64,000 nucleotides of DNA, from the NCBI GenBank assembly GCA_018242625.1, contig JAFEBO010000008.1, positions 1 through 64,000 on the forward strand, written 5' to 3'. This DNA is from Planctomycetota bacterium. Its GTDB lineage: Bacteria; Planctomycetota; Phycisphaerae; Phycisphaerales; UBA1924. The notes under the pieces are model-generated. The model searched no databases and was not told the DNA's origin. It saw only the letters and a list, made by a program, of their open reading frames with translations. The stretch's first letter is position 1. Each line of letters starts with the position of its first letter. Of the stretch, positions 51,589 through 60,667 are shown one piece after another. Made by a program: the position numbers and the translations under genes.

Positions 51589-52299
51589 ATGACAGGCGAC
51601 GAAAACACCATCCAGGTGAATTTCTCGCGGCCGCTCCCGCTCTTTCCGCTGGACCATGTGACTTTGCTGCCGCAGCAGGTGCTGCCGCTGCACATCTTCG
51701 AGCCGCGGTACCGGCAGATGGTCGATCACGCGCTGGACGCGTCCGGGCAGATCGCGATGGCGATCTTCCAGGGGAGGCGCTGGAAGCAGGAATACCACGG
51801 CCGGCCGCCGGTGCGGCCCGCGGTGTGCATCGGGCAGATCGCGCAGCACGAGAAACTGGCCGACGGGCGGTACAACCTCGTGCTGCGTGGGGTGTGCCGG
51901 GCGCGGATCGTTCGCGAGCTGGCGCCGACCGAGGACCGTCTCTATCGCGAGGCGATGCTCGAGCCGGTCGGGCTCTCTCAGGATGAGACGCCGCGGCTGG
52001 CCAAGCTGCGGACCGAGCTCGAGCGCCGGCTCGATCGCGGGACGCTCCGGAAGCTTGTGCAGTCCGACACGCTGCTCGAGTTTGTTCGGGACGAGGACAT
52101 TCCGACGACGGCGCTGCTGGAGCTGATCGCCTTCACGCTCGTCGAGGACAAGGAAAAGCGGTACCGGCTTCTGGAAGAGCCCGATGCCGACACGCGGGCG
52201 GGGATCGTGGAGGTCGAGCTTGAGGGCCTGGACAAGCTGATCCGGCAGGCGACGGCCCAGGCGGGTGAGAAATATCCCCGTGGATACACGCCGAACTAG
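51589..52299 (+). CDS. Stand-alone Lon N-terminal (LON substrate-binding) domain protein
   Basis: The product (236 residues) has the PUA-like Lon N-domain ('RPLPLFPLDHVTLLPQQVLP', 'HIFEPRYRQMVDHALDASGQ', 'IGQIAQHEKLADGRYNLVLR') followed by a helical part ('RKLVQSDTLLEFVRDEDIPT'). It lacks the ATPase and protease domains. Such proteins are common and may bind peptides or act in protein quality control. It follows the exonuclease gene by eight bases, so the two are likely in one operon. Confidence 0.9.
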   Translation: MTGDENTIQVNFSRPLPLFPLDHVTLLPQQVLPLHIFEPRYRQMVDHALDASGQIAMAIFQGRRWKQEYHGRPPVRPAVCIGQIAQHEKLADGRYNLVLRGVCRARIVRELAPTEDRLYREAMLEPVGLSQDETPRLAKLRTELERRLDRGTLRKLVQSDTLLEFVRDEDIPTTALLELIAFTLVEDKEKRYRLLEEPDADTRAGIVEVELEGLDKLIRQATAQAGEKYPRGYTPN

Positions 52300-52439
52300 A
52301 TCTACGTCCTATAACCCGTTCTTCGCTCGATTGATTGAACTTGTGCCCGCGGCTTGCCGTATGTATAATGGCGACTAACTTGGAAGCCCCCATCGAAAGT
52401 GGGGGTAGATACTTCCGGGCGGTCTCAAAGGAGCGAGTC

Positions 52440-52715
52440 ATGTTCAGGGGCCAGTCTGTGCAGGGGCGTCGGAGTGGGGCCAGGTCGGGCATGGGAGCAT
52501 TGGTGCTCGCGGGCGCGATGGCCGTGGGTGGCGCGGGCTGCAACAACGCGCTCGAGGGTGGCCTGACCGGTGGCGGGCTGGGCGCGCTCACGGGCATGGC
52601 GATCGGCAGCGCCTTCGGGCACATGGGAACCGGCGCTGCGATCGGTGCCGCGGCCGGTGCGCTCGGCGGCGTGATCATCGGCGACCAGAATCAGCGCCGC
52701 GCGAACGGGCAGTGA
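52440..52715 (+). CDS. Small lipoprotein with glycine-zipper repeats
   Basis: The product (91 residues) has a signal peptide with lipobox 'VGGAGC' (Cys 34), and the mature part has two Gly-zipper segments ('GGLTGGGLGALTGMAIGSAF', 'TGAAIGAAAGALGGVIIGDQ') that would pack as helix pairs in an outer or inner membrane. It resembles SlyB/YMGG-like lipoproteins linked to envelope integrity. AAAGGAG at 52427-52433 supports the ATG. The stop abuts the end of the convergent gene with only one base between. Confidence 0.85.
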   Translation: MFRGQSVQGRRSGARSGMGALVLAGAMAVGGAGCNNALEGGLTGGGLGALTGMAIGSAFGHMGTGAAIGAAAGALGGVIIGDQNQRRANGQ

Positions 52716-52716
52716 A

Positions 52717-53475
52717 TCAGAACGAGTAGGGGTTTTCGGCGAGCGCCCTGCGTCGTGGCTCGGGGGCGGGTCCTTCGCGCGCGGCGTCGCGGCAGGCCTC
52801 GGCGAGGCGCTGGTGCAGCTTTTCGTGATCGGGTATCGCGTCGAGATAGAGCATGAGCTCATCGACGCGCCATGAGGCCGGCATGTCGGCCTTGACGCGC
52901 GCGATCGCCGCATCGCCGAGCGCTTCGGATGTGCTGGTGAACCAGCGCACGTCGGGAACGGAGGTTGAGTTGTCGCGGGTGGGGCCGGCGCCGGGCTGAT
53001 CGTGCGTGGGGATGGTTCCGGGCGGGGGATCAACCTGGACGCGAAGGGTGATCGTGTCGACCAGGCCGCCGGTTGTGACCGCGGCGATGGGCCATTTCCC
53101 GGCGCGTGTCATGGGTTCGCGGCAGAGGAGCATGATCGGAACGCTCCTGGCGTCGGCCGCCTCGCGCACATCGCGTGCCTCGAGAGCGATCATGGGGGGC
53201 TGAGCCAGGTACAAGCCGGGCTTGAGCGACTGGGGGCGTGGTCGTGCGGTAATGAGAGCGCCGGGTCCGGCGTCGCACGCGGTTTGGCGGATCTGGCGCC
53301 GGGCTTCCTGGAGCGGGAGCAGGATGCGGGCCATGCGTTCAAAGTCGTCGGCTTTTCTTGCCCGTTCAAGCGCGCGGCGCGAGAGTTTCACAACGGCAAA
53401 GTACTCGGTTTCGAGGAGCGCCTGGCTGGCCTCTTCCATCAGCCGGTCGATCGGGTTGGGCGCTTCTTTGGCCAT
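52717..53475 (-). CDS. Hypothetical soluble protein (planctomycete-type)
   Basis: The product (252 residues) has a helical N-terminal region ('LMEEASQALLETEYFAVVKL', 'RARKADDFERMARILLPLQE') reminiscent of TPR helices, then a beta-containing middle ('PGLYLAQPPMIALEARDVRE', 'WPIAAVTTGGLVDTITLRVQ') and a helical end ('ASWRVDELMLYLDAIPDHEK'). No signal peptide or membrane segment. It lies 11 bases after the next gene upstream on the same strand, so the two are likely co-expressed. I do not recognise a named family. Confidence 0.7.
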   Translation of the reverse strand: MAKEAPNPIDRLMEEASQALLETEYFAVVKLSRRALERARKADDFERMARILLPLQEARRQIRQTACDAGPGALITARPRPQSLKPGLYLAQPPMIALEARDVREAADARSVPIMLLCREPMTRAGKWPIAAVTTGGLVDTITLRVQVDPPPGTIPTHDQPGAGPTRDNSTSVPDVRWFTSTSEALGDAAIARVKADMPASWRVDELMLYLDAIPDHEKLHQRLAEACRDAAREGPAPEPRRRALAENPYSF

Positions 53476-53486
53476 TTGCTGACGGG

Positions 53487-54125
53487 CTATTCCGCGTGGA
53501 CGGTGCCGATCTGTCCGGTCCGGACCATCGCGGCGATGGTTTTCATGGTGACCGACCACTGCCTGGCGAGCGGCGCCATGTCGTAGAGCAGGATGTCGGA
53601 AAGGGCGGAGAAATCCTGTGATTCGAGGGCGGTGCGGATGCTGGCGAGGCGTTCGAGCATGGCGGAGAATCGCCCGGAGAGCGGGGTCGGGTCGCCATCG
53701 TCGAGCGTGACGGAGTCCAGATCGAGCTTCAGGAGCGTGGCGCCCTTGTTGAGGATGTCGCAGACGGCCTGCCACGTGGCGATCGACTCGCCGAGCTTGC
53801 CCAGAGCCTGCTGCGTGCGTCCCGCCTGGATATCGCGGCCGACCTTGTCATGATCGTCGGCAACATGCACGAGGGCATCCGCGGCGTCTGTCAGCGTGAA
53901 GCTCACGAGTGCCCGGGGCTCGGCGCTCCGCATGGCGAGCTGGCGGATGTTGACGGGCTCATCGCTCGGGCTTGAGAGCAGTTCGTCGGAGACCTGGGTG
54001 CCGTCGGCGTAGGCCTCGACGATGATGCGGCCGCGCACCCGGGCCGCGTCCTGCGCCGCGCGGAGTGCCGCAGCGAGAGTGGGGCGGTCGATGGGGACGG
54101 GCTGGTCGTCGAGGAGAACCTGCAT
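53487..54125 (-). CDS. Hypothetical soluble protein
   Basis: The product (212 residues) starts with a beta-grasp-like segment ('VLLDDQPVPIDRPTLAAALR', 'GRIIVEAYADGTQVSDELLS') and continues as a helical bundle ('DIQAGRTQQALGKLGESIAT', 'SAMLERLASIRTALESQDFS', 'ILLYDMAPLARQWSVTMKTI'). No membrane segment. It is upstream of, and nearly contiguous with, the hypothetical gene at 52717. I do not recognise the family and give no function. Confidence 0.7.
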   Translation of the reverse strand: MQVLLDDQPVPIDRPTLAAALRAAQDAARVRGRIIVEAYADGTQVSDELLSSPSDEPVNIRQLAMRSAEPRALVSFTLTDAADALVHVADDHDKVGRDIQAGRTQQALGKLGESIATWQAVCDILNKGATLLKLDLDSVTLDDGDPTPLSGRFSAMLERLASIRTALESQDFSALSDILLYDMAPLARQWSVTMKTIAAMVRTGQIGTVHAE

Positions 54126-54254
54126 GGTGCGAAAGAAGAGAAGAGTGCGATGGTGCGGGCGGGATGCACGCACGTCGGAGAATACTGCACCACGAGAAAC
54201 GACTGCGCGATCGCCCTGTTTCGATCGCGCCCCCCGGCCGCTCGATACCGGGGA

Positions 54255-54896
54255 TCAGGATAGCGACTCGGCCCGGGCCGGTGTGGATTGGGCGGCCGCG
54301 GATAACCGCGAAGAAGCCTCACGCCGGCGTTGTTTTGCGATGAGGCGCAAATTTCGTGCATAGATGACGATGCCGGAAGACTGGCCTAAAACCCCGACAA
54401 TGTCCTGACGCCAGGCAAAGTAGGAAAAAAGGCATATCCCGCCCAGCAGGCTGAACCACCAGAAAGACGGAGTGATCACGCTGACCTTGTGTCTTTCGCT
54501 GACGAGCCACTGCAGGAACATCCGCCCGCTGAAAAGCAGCTGCCCCCCGAATCCGATCGCGATCCAGACCAGGCTGTACCAGCCTGTGATGTTGAGAAAG
54601 CGGAAGAGCCGGTTGGTGCGCCCGTCGGCGGCCTGCTCGGCCACGGATTTCCCGAATGCGTGCTCGAATTCGCCGCGGCTCATCGGCGAAGACTCAAAGC
54701 CGTCCCGCATGAGCACCCGGAACTCTTCGGCCGGCGGCTGACCGGTGACTTCCACGACGCCGCGGCTTTCACCGATCCGGATCTCGGTGGTGAGCGCTCC
54801 GTCGCGCGTATGGACCTTTCCTCCGCGCGGGCTGAGGACGAGCCAGCAGCCGATCCCGATGACGAGCACCATGAGCGCCGCCGGTTCCCACTTCAC
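54255..54896 (-). CDS. Lipid A biosynthesis N-terminal domain (LAB_N) membrane protein
   Basis: The product (213 residues) has an N-terminal helix ('ALMVLVIGIGCWLVLSPRG'), a soluble segment and a three-helix LAB_N domain ('WYSLVWIAIGFGGQLLFSGR', 'FLQWLVSERHKVSVITPSFW', 'FSLLGGICLFSYFAWRQDIV', 'GIVIYARNLRLI'). This domain occurs fused to lipid A enzymes or alone beside glycosyltransferases. Its start overlaps the end of the upstream glycosyltransferase gene by four bases, so the two probably act together in modifying a lipid-linked sugar. Confidence 0.85.
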   Translation of the reverse strand: MKWEPAALMVLVIGIGCWLVLSPRGGKVHTRDGALTTEIRIGESRGVVEVTGQPPAEEFRVLMRDGFESSPMSRGEFEHAFGKSVAEQAADGRTNRLFRFLNITGWYSLVWIAIGFGGQLLFSGRMFLQWLVSERHKVSVITPSFWWFSLLGGICLFSYFAWRQDIVGVLGQSSGIVIYARNLRLIAKQRRREASSRLSAAAQSTPARAESLS

Positions 54897-55738
54897 GCGT
54901 GCGTCTCCGCGGGCACCGGTTCGGCGGGGCGCTGGCGTTGTGCGGCAAACGGGGATTCCAGAGCGACAAAATCGACGGGCCGCCGGCGCGACCGGAAATA
55001 GCGCACCGCAAAGAGATCGATGAGCCCGGGAAGGGCCCGCTTGGTTATTCCCAGGCCGTACTTGGTCTCGCCGGCGTTCCGCGGGCGGTGATGGACGGGC
55101 ATTTCCACCACTTTTCCGCCCAGATCGCGGATGGTCACGGGGACAAACCGGTGCATGCCGCGCAGTTCGAGCGGCAGCTGGAGCGCGAATTCGCGCTTCA
55201 TGATGCGGAGTGAACAGCCGGTATCCCGAACGCGATCACCCAGGAGCATCCTCCGGAAGCTGCGGCCGACCCACGAGCCGACCTTGCGGATGAAATTGTC
55301 CTGTCGCGCGTGGGATCTGTCGCCCTGCACGAGATCGGCGCCGCTGCTGTTCATCAGATCGAGCATGGCCGGAAGATCCGCCGGGTCGTTCTGCAGGTCG
55401 GCGTCCATGGTCGCGATGAGGCGGCCGCGTGCCGCCCGCACCCCGGCGTGAAATGCGGCCGATTGACCGTTGCCCCGGCCCTGGGGAGTGCGCGACATGG
55501 CGATGGGCCTGCACCGGGGGTTTTCCTTCGCGAGCGCAAGAAGCTCCGAGCGGGTCCGGTCGGTTGAGCCGTCGTCCACGATGACAAGTTCCCACTCGAT
55601 GGGAAGTGGCGTCAGGGCCGTTTGCACCTGTGCCGCCAGTTCGCGGATGTTTTCCTGCTCGTTGTGGGCCGGCGCGACGACCGAAAGCTCGATCGCGGAG
55701 GAATGCCCGGCGGTGTTGGAATCGGAGCGGGACGGCAT
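54893..55738 (-). CDS. Family 2 glycosyltransferase, dolichol-phosphate-mannose-synthase-like
   Basis: The product (281 residues) has a GT2 fold: 'LSVVAPAHNEQENIRELAAQ', nucleotide-sugar site 'ELVIVDDGSTDRTRSELLAL', the DxD region 'RLIATMDADLQNDPADLPAM', 'RDTGCSLRIMKREFALQLPL', and 'MPVHHRPRNAGETKYGLG' near the end. It resembles DPM1/ArnC enzymes that move a sugar to a polyprenyl phosphate, but has no C-terminal membrane helices. Its end overlaps the LAB_N gene, a known pairing. The overlap suggests that LAB_N provides the membrane part or the next step. Confidence 0.9.
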   Translation of the reverse strand: MPSRSDSNTAGHSSAIELSVVAPAHNEQENIRELAAQVQTALTPLPIEWELVIVDDGSTDRTRSELLALAKENPRCRPIAMSRTPQGRGNGQSAAFHAGVRAARGRLIATMDADLQNDPADLPAMLDLMNSSGADLVQGDRSHARQDNFIRKVGSWVGRSFRRMLLGDRVRDTGCSLRIMKREFALQLPLELRGMHRFVPVTIRDLGGKVVEMPVHHRPRNAGETKYGLGITKRALPGLIDLFAVRYFRSRRRPVDFVALESPFAAQRQRPAEPVPAETHA

Positions 55739-55803
55739 GGAGCGGGAGGATAGGAGCCGGCCTCGGATCGGCTCTTGCTTATAGTTTGGCCCGAGGAATC
55801 CTC

Positions 55804-56199
55804 ATGCATATCCGAGAGATCGACACAGCAAAATACCCCGCCACTGTTGCGGTTCAGTTTCTTCTGGAAGACCCCGAGGGTGTGGGCCAGGAGAAGGCGC
55901 AGCTCGAGTTCAAGGCCCCACGCACGCGAACGCTGCTCGAGCTGGCCCTGGAACACGGCATCAATATCGAGCACGCCTGCGGCGGGGTCTGCGCCTGCTC
56001 CACCTGCCATGTGCACGTGGAAAAAGGCATGGACTCGCTGACCGAGGCGACCGAGGCAGAGGAGGATCGCGTGGAGGAGGCCCCGGGTCTTTCCCGGAAC
56101 AGCCGCCTGAGCTGTCAGTGCGAGATCACGGGTAACGGCCCGATCGTCGTGCGCGTCCCCGCCTGGAATCGCAACGCCGTCAAGGAAGTCCCTCACTAA
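55804..56199 (+). CDS. fdx: [2Fe-2S] ferredoxin (adrenodoxin/Isc type)
   Basis: The product (131 residues) has the plant/vertebrate-type cluster motif 'HACGGVCACSTCHVHVEKG', giving three cysteines, with the fourth in 'RLSCQCEITG'. It also has the acidic surface stretch 'TEATEAEEDRVEEAPG' used to dock partners. This type supplies electrons for Fe-S cluster assembly in Isc systems. The gene is followed 16 bases later by iscX, which supports that role. The N-terminal ~40 residues form an extra beta-rich segment. Confidence 0.92.
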   Translation: MHIREIDTAKYPATVAVQFLLEDPEGVGQEKAQLEFKAPRTRTLLELALEHGINIEHACGGVCACSTCHVHVEKGMDSLTEATEAEEDRVEEAPGLSRNSRLSCQCEITGNGPIVVRVPAWNRNAVKEVPH

Positions 56200-56215
56200 G
56201 TCCTGGATCAGACCG

Positions 56216-56452
56216 ATGGCTCTGAGCGACACATTCGGCTGGCTGGAAGTGCGTCGCATCGGCGAAGAGCTGGCCGACCGCCACCCCGGCATCGACCCGG
56301 TGCGGACCGGCTTTCCCGAGCTCCGCAGGCTCGTGATGGCGCTCCCGGGGTTTCGCGAAGAGGCGGGACATCCATCCAACGAGCGCATCCTGGAAGAGAT
56401 CCAGCGCCACTGGATCGAAGAACGGTCGGACCTGATGGAAGACGAGGACTGA
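56216..56452 (+). CDS. iscX: Fe-S cluster assembly protein IscX (YfhJ)
   Basis: The product (78 residues) matches IscX: 'FGWLEVRRIGEELADRHPGI' for the first helix, then 'TGFPELRRLVMALPGF' and the terminal 'SNERILEEIQRHWIEERSD'. IscX binds iron and IscS and tunes Fe-S assembly. It follows the ferredoxin gene, the usual end of an isc operon; the rest of the operon (iscS, iscU, hscBA) is not here. The next gene starts with a GTG immediately after its stop. Confidence 0.9.
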   Translation: MALSDTFGWLEVRRIGEELADRHPGIDPVRTGFPELRRLVMALPGFREEAGHPSNERILEEIQRHWIEERSDLMEDED

Positions 56453-57127
56453 GTGGCCGAGCGCCGGATTCTTCACGACGAGTTTTTCAAAAAGGCCAAG
56501 GCCGAGGGGTACCTTGCGCGTTCTGCGTACAAGCTCAAGGAAATCCAGGAACGCCACCGGATCCTGCGTTCCGGCATGAACGTGGTTGATCTGGGCTGCG
56601 CACCGGGCAGCTGGCTGCAGGTCGCGCGGGAGATCGTCGGCGCAAAGGGCTTCGTCGTCGGGATCGACCTGCAGGAAGTGCGGCACAACATCGCGCCCAA
56701 CGTGCTCACGATCGTCGGTGACATTTTCAAAGCCGATCCGACGAAACTGCTGGCCGATCCAGCCCGGAAATTCGACGTCGTGCTCAGCGACATGGCCCCG
56801 AGCACGAGCGGGCACGGGGACGACGCGCTTTCGATCCGGCTGTGCCGGCGCGTGCTCGAACTTCTGCCGGTGCTGCTCGGGCCGGGCGGCGCCTGCGTGA
56901 TGAAAGTGCTGGAAGGCGGGGGTTACCCGGCCCTGCTGCAGGATTGCGGCCGGATCTTCGCGAAGGTCAAGGGTCTCAAGCCCAAAGCCAGCCGCGACGC
57001 ATCACGCGAGATCTTCATTATCGCCGAGGGGTACAAGCCCCCCGCGGCAAAAACTCAGGAGCCCTCCGCTCCGGCACGCCCCCGGCCGGGCTGGGGCGAT
57101 ACCGGCTCGCGCGGACCGGGCGCGTAG
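56453..57127 (+). CDS. rlmE: 23S rRNA 2'-O-methyltransferase RlmE (FtsJ/RrmJ)
   Basis: The product (224 residues) methylates U2552 of 23S rRNA. It has the K-D-K-E catalytic tetrad in 'SAYKLKEIQERH', 'VVLSDMAPSTSGHGDD', 'GACVMKVLEGG' and 'SREIFIIAEGYK', with the SAM site 'NVVDLGCAPGSWLQVA' and 'GIDLQEVR'. A ~25-residue disordered Pro-rich tail follows. The GTG start at 56453 is adjacent to the iscX stop, indicating co-translation. Confidence 0.95.
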   Translation: MAERRILHDEFFKKAKAEGYLARSAYKLKEIQERHRILRSGMNVVDLGCAPGSWLQVAREIVGAKGFVVGIDLQEVRHNIAPNVLTIVGDIFKADPTKLLADPARKFDVVLSDMAPSTSGHGDDALSIRLCRRVLELLPVLLGPGGACVMKVLEGGGYPALLQDCGRIFAKVKGLKPKASRDASREIFIIAEGYKPPAAKTQEPSAPARPRPGWGDTGSRGPGA

Positions 57128-57136
57128 CCTCTGCCG

Positions 57137-59146
57137 GTGGTTTTTCTGGCTCCCATGTCCGCACTGCTTGCCGCCGCGATCGGATTCCCGGCGCTCCTGG
57201 CTCTTTACCTTCTGAAACTCCGGCGCCGTCCGCTGCGGGTGAGCTCTGTCATGCTCTGGCCCGAGTCGGCAACGGACGTGCAGGTCAACGTCCCGCTCGC
57301 GCGCCCCCGGGCGAGCTGGCTGCTGCTTCTGCACGTTCTGCTGATGACGCTGCTCGTCGCGGCGGCCGGACGCCCAGCGCTGACCGGATTTCGCGCCGGG
57401 GCGGCACGCATCGTGATACTGATCGACCGCTCCGCATCGATGAGCGCACGCGACGGGACCGGCTCCTCGGGCGAACCGATTTCGCGGCTTGATGAGGCAA
57501 AGGAACGCATCGCGGATTCCCTGAAGCGGGCCTCGGCATCCGGGGCGGAAGTCAGCGTCGCCGTCGTTTCGATCGCGTCGAGGCCGGAGATCGTGCTCGG
57601 ATTCACCTCCGATGTCGGTGCGGCCGCCGCCGCGGCACGCGCTGTGCGTCCCACGGATCAGCCGGGGGACATCGTTTCTGCATTTGAAGTGGCGCGAGCG
57701 CTTGTGTCTTCCACCACGGGCGAGCGCGAGAGCGGCGCGGAAGTCATCGTTTTCAGCGACGGCGTTTTCGAGGATGACGGAAAGGAGCTGGTGCTCCCGG
57801 GCGGGGCGGTGCGTCTGGTCCGCGTCGGCCCCGCTCCCGGCGCCCCGCGGCAGAATCTTGGAATCGTCCGTCTCTCGGCTCGGAGGGCTGAAAATCAGGC
57901 GGACGTTGCGAGGATCTTTGTTCGCATCCAGAACACGGCCGCCCGCGAGGTCACGGTTCCGGTGCGTCTTTCGGTCGACGCGCGGACCATCGACATCCGC
58001 AGCGTCAAGGTGCCGGCCGCCGGCCCGGAAGGTCCGGGTGAGACGGGCGATGAGTTCACGCTCAGCGCGCCCGCCGGTGGGCTGGCCATGGTGACGCTCG
58101 CGGTGGACCCCCTGTCGGACGATCTGGAATCGGACAACGCGGCGGCAACGGTGCTCCGCCCCGCGACGCCTGTCCGTCTGCTGCTGGTTCGTCATTCCGC
58201 GACGGTGCGGGCGGACGGCCCCGCCGGCGATCAGTTTTCGGCGGACTTCCTGCTTTCGGATGTGCTCGAAGAGCTGCGACCGGCCGAACTCATCCGCGCC
58301 TCGCCGCAGGAGTATTCACAGTTAGCGGCAACCGACGGCTTGAAGCGGTTCGACGCGATTGTCTTTGACGGCGTGACGCCGTCGACGCCCCCCCCGGTGC
58401 CATCGCTGAGCTTTGGCGCGGGGCTCCCGTTGCCGGGGCTGCGACTTGCTGCGTCTCCCTCGGATGCCGCTCCCGGCCCGGTGCTGAGCTGGGACCGTTC
58501 ACACCCTTTACTTCGGGATATCACTCTGGACGGAGTGGTCGCTGCGGCGGTGATGACCGGCGGCGAGGATGCGCTCGCGATCGTACGGGGTGCGCGTGGT
58601 CCGCTTGTCCTGGTGGAAGACAACGAACTGCGGCCGCGGCGCATCGTCGTTGCGTTTGATCTGGTGCAGTCGAACTGGCCGCTCCAGGCCGGTTTCCCGA
58701 TCTTTGTGAAGACTGCGCTCGATTTTCTGACAGACCGGGGGATGGAGAGAGCGGGCATTTCCTTCAGCACCGTGGAACCGGTGACGGTTCAGGTTCGCGG
58801 GGAGGCCCCCCTGTATGCGGGGCCGGTCCGAGTGCAGAGCACTCTCGTTCCTGGCGCGGAGACGGCCCGACCGGGCGAGCCGCACCTGGTTTCACTCGGC
58901 GTGCTGGATCGTGCGGGCGTTTATGTGCCCGAGGGGAGCGGCTCCGACCCTCCGGTTGCGGTCAACCTTCTCAGTGCATTCGAAAGCGCCGTTGCGACGA
59001 GTGACACGCTCCGCGTGGGCCCGCGGGCGATTCCAACCGCGGCGCCCGCGGCCTCGCCGCGTGAAATATGGGGATGGCTGCTGATGGCGGCGGGGGGACT
59101 GCTGGTGATCGAATGGCTGCTGTTTGCCCGATCGGCGCGACTCTAG
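57137..59146 (+). CDS. BatA-N/VWA domain membrane protein
   Basis: The product (669 residues) has two N-terminal helices of the BatA/BatB type ('AAAIGFPALLALYLLKLRRR', 'LLLLHVLLMTLLVAAAG') and a von Willebrand A domain with MIDAS 'VILIDRSASMSARDG' and 'AEVIVFSDGVFEDDG'. A long extracytoplasmic part follows, with a C-terminal helix ('GWLLMAAGGLLVIEWLLFA'). Such proteins act with MoxR ATPases and DUF58 proteins in complex assembly or stress. A MoxR gene lies 3.4 kb away on the other strand. The GTG at 57137 is used; an ATG at 57155 is six codons in. Confidence 0.85.
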   Translation: MVFLAPMSALLAAAIGFPALLALYLLKLRRRPLRVSSVMLWPESATDVQVNVPLARPRASWLLLLHVLLMTLLVAAAGRPALTGFRAGAARIVILIDRSASMSARDGTGSSGEPISRLDEAKERIADSLKRASASGAEVSVAVVSIASRPEIVLGFTSDVGAAAAAARAVRPTDQPGDIVSAFEVARALVSSTTGERESGAEVIVFSDGVFEDDGKELVLPGGAVRLVRVGPAPGAPRQNLGIVRLSARRAENQADVARIFVRIQNTAAREVTVPVRLSVDARTIDIRSVKVPAAGPEGPGETGDEFTLSAPAGGLAMVTLAVDPLSDDLESDNAAATVLRPATPVRLLLVRHSATVRADGPAGDQFSADFLLSDVLEELRPAELIRASPQEYSQLAATDGLKRFDAIVFDGVTPSTPPPVPSLSFGAGLPLPGLRLAASPSDAAPGPVLSWDRSHPLLRDITLDGVVAAAVMTGGEDALAIVRGARGPLVLVEDNELRPRRIVVAFDLVQSNWPLQAGFPIFVKTALDFLTDRGMERAGISFSTVEPVTVQVRGEAPLYAGPVRVQSTLVPGAETARPGEPHLVSLGVLDRAGVYVPEGSGSDPPVAVNLLSAFESAVATSDTLRVGPRAIPTAAPAASPREIWGWLLMAAGGLLVIEWLLFARSARL

Positions 59147-59188
59147 CGGGTGCCTGCGTTATCATCCCGCCTGCACTCCGGAGCCGCA

Positions 59189-60661
59189 ATGGAACCGCGA
59201 AACCACGTACCAGATGCTGTGCGTTACCCGCTCGATCGGCGTGGGTTTCTTGGGCTTTCGCTCGGGACTGGCGCCGGGCTTGCCGCCGCCGGCGCTTTTT
59301 CGCCGGCGTTTGCACGCGCGGCGGTGGATCGCTCGGCCGAAAGGGCCGGTTCCGGGCGTGCGACAAACGTCATTTTCATGGTCTCCGACGGCATGAGTTT
59401 CGGCACGCTCTCGCTCGCCGAGATCGTCCGGCGCGTGCGCGACGGGAAGAGCACCAGCTGGACCGGAATGTGGGCGATGCCGGGCGTGCGCCGCAGCGTC
59501 ATGAGGACGGCGTCGGCGGATTCTCTCGTCACGGATTCATCGGCGGGCAGTTCGGCGTGGGGCTGCGGCGAGCACATCAACAACGATGCCGTCAACTTCA
59601 CGCCGGACAAGAAAACTCCCGTGCCCATCCTGGTGCAGGCCTCCCAGAACGGAAAGAAGACCGGGCTGGTGACGACGACCCGCGTGACGCACGCGACTCC
59701 TGCCGGATTCATCGCCAATTGCCCTTCGCGGAACTACGAAGGAATCATCGCGGAACAGATCATCGCCCGGGGAGTGGATGTGTGTTTGGGGGGCGGCGCA
59801 AAGTACTTCCCGGAAAAGCTGCTGGCCGGCGCCCGGGACACAGCAGTCCTGCGCACGGTCGCGGACTTTGAGAACTTCCGCGCCCGCCCGCCCGAGAGCG
59901 GGCGTGTGCTGGGCATCTTCGAGCAGTCGCACCTGCTCTATGAGTGCGACCGCGGCAAGGCGGACCCGGCGCTGTGGGAGCTGGCTTCGGCGGCGTTGCA
60001 GCGCCTTTCGCGGGGAAGCGACGGCTTTGTGCTGCAGATCGAAGGAGGCCGTGTGGACCACGCCGCTCACGCGAACGATGCGGGCTCGCTCGTCGGTGAG
60101 CAGCTTGCGTTCGACCGGACGCTGGGAGCAGTCCTCGAGTGGATGAACGGACGCGACGACACGCTGCTGATCGTCACGACCGACCACGGAAACGCCAACC
60201 CGGGTCTGACGCTGTACGGGCCGGAAAGCTACAGGGGAATCGAGCGTCTGTGCAAGGTGCGTCATTCGTTCGAGTGGCTCTTTGAAAAGCTGGAACTGAA
60301 ACTGTCGTACGACGATCCGGTGGATGCCAGCAAGTCTGCCGGCGATGAACGCGCCGCCACGCTGATCGAAGAGGCCACCGGTGTCTCGCTGACCAAGGCG
60401 GAAGTGCACGCTTTCACCGAGTCGCTGAAGGGCCACGACACCGAGCACTTTGCCCCGATGTCGCGTGCCAGCAGTGTGCTGGGAAGCTGCCTGGCCAATT
60501 ACCTCGGCGTCGGGTTCATCAGCCCGAATCACACGTCGGACTTTGTGGAAGTCACGGCGATCGGGCCGGGCAGCGATCTGATCGGTCCGTTCATCGATAA
60601 CATCGAACTGCACGGCGTCATGACCCGGGCGCTCGATCTGGCGCCCGCGCGGGCACTTTGA
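59189..60661 (+). CDS. Tat-exported alkaline phosphatase (PhoA-like)
   Basis: The product (490 residues) has a Tat signal 'LDRRGFLGLSL' (R17, R18) followed by a hydrophobic run. The nucleophile is S117 in 'VTDSSAGSSAWGCG', as in E. coli PhoA 'TDSAAS'. Other metal ligands lie in 'MVSDGMSFG', 'GGRVDHAAHANDAG' and 'TTDHGNANPG', so the three-metal core is complete. It should hydrolyse phosphomonoesters in the periplasm under phosphate limitation. Tat export implies folding with its metals in the cytoplasm. The ATG at 59189 is preceded by CGGAG. Confidence 0.94.
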   Translation: MEPRNHVPDAVRYPLDRRGFLGLSLGTGAGLAAAGAFSPAFARAAVDRSAERAGSGRATNVIFMVSDGMSFGTLSLAEIVRRVRDGKSTSWTGMWAMPGVRRSVMRTASADSLVTDSSAGSSAWGCGEHINNDAVNFTPDKKTPVPILVQASQNGKKTGLVTTTRVTHATPAGFIANCPSRNYEGIIAEQIIARGVDVCLGGGAKYFPEKLLAGARDTAVLRTVADFENFRARPPESGRVLGIFEQSHLLYECDRGKADPALWELASAALQRLSRGSDGFVLQIEGGRVDHAAHANDAGSLVGEQLAFDRTLGAVLEWMNGRDDTLLIVTTDHGNANPGLTLYGPESYRGIERLCKVRHSFEWLFEKLELKLSYDDPVDASKSAGDERAATLIEEATGVSLTKAEVHAFTESLKGHDTEHFAPMSRASSVLGSCLANYLGVGFISPNHTSDFVEVTAIGPGSDLIGPFIDNIELHGVMTRALDLAPARAL

Positions 60662-60667
60662 ACGTGC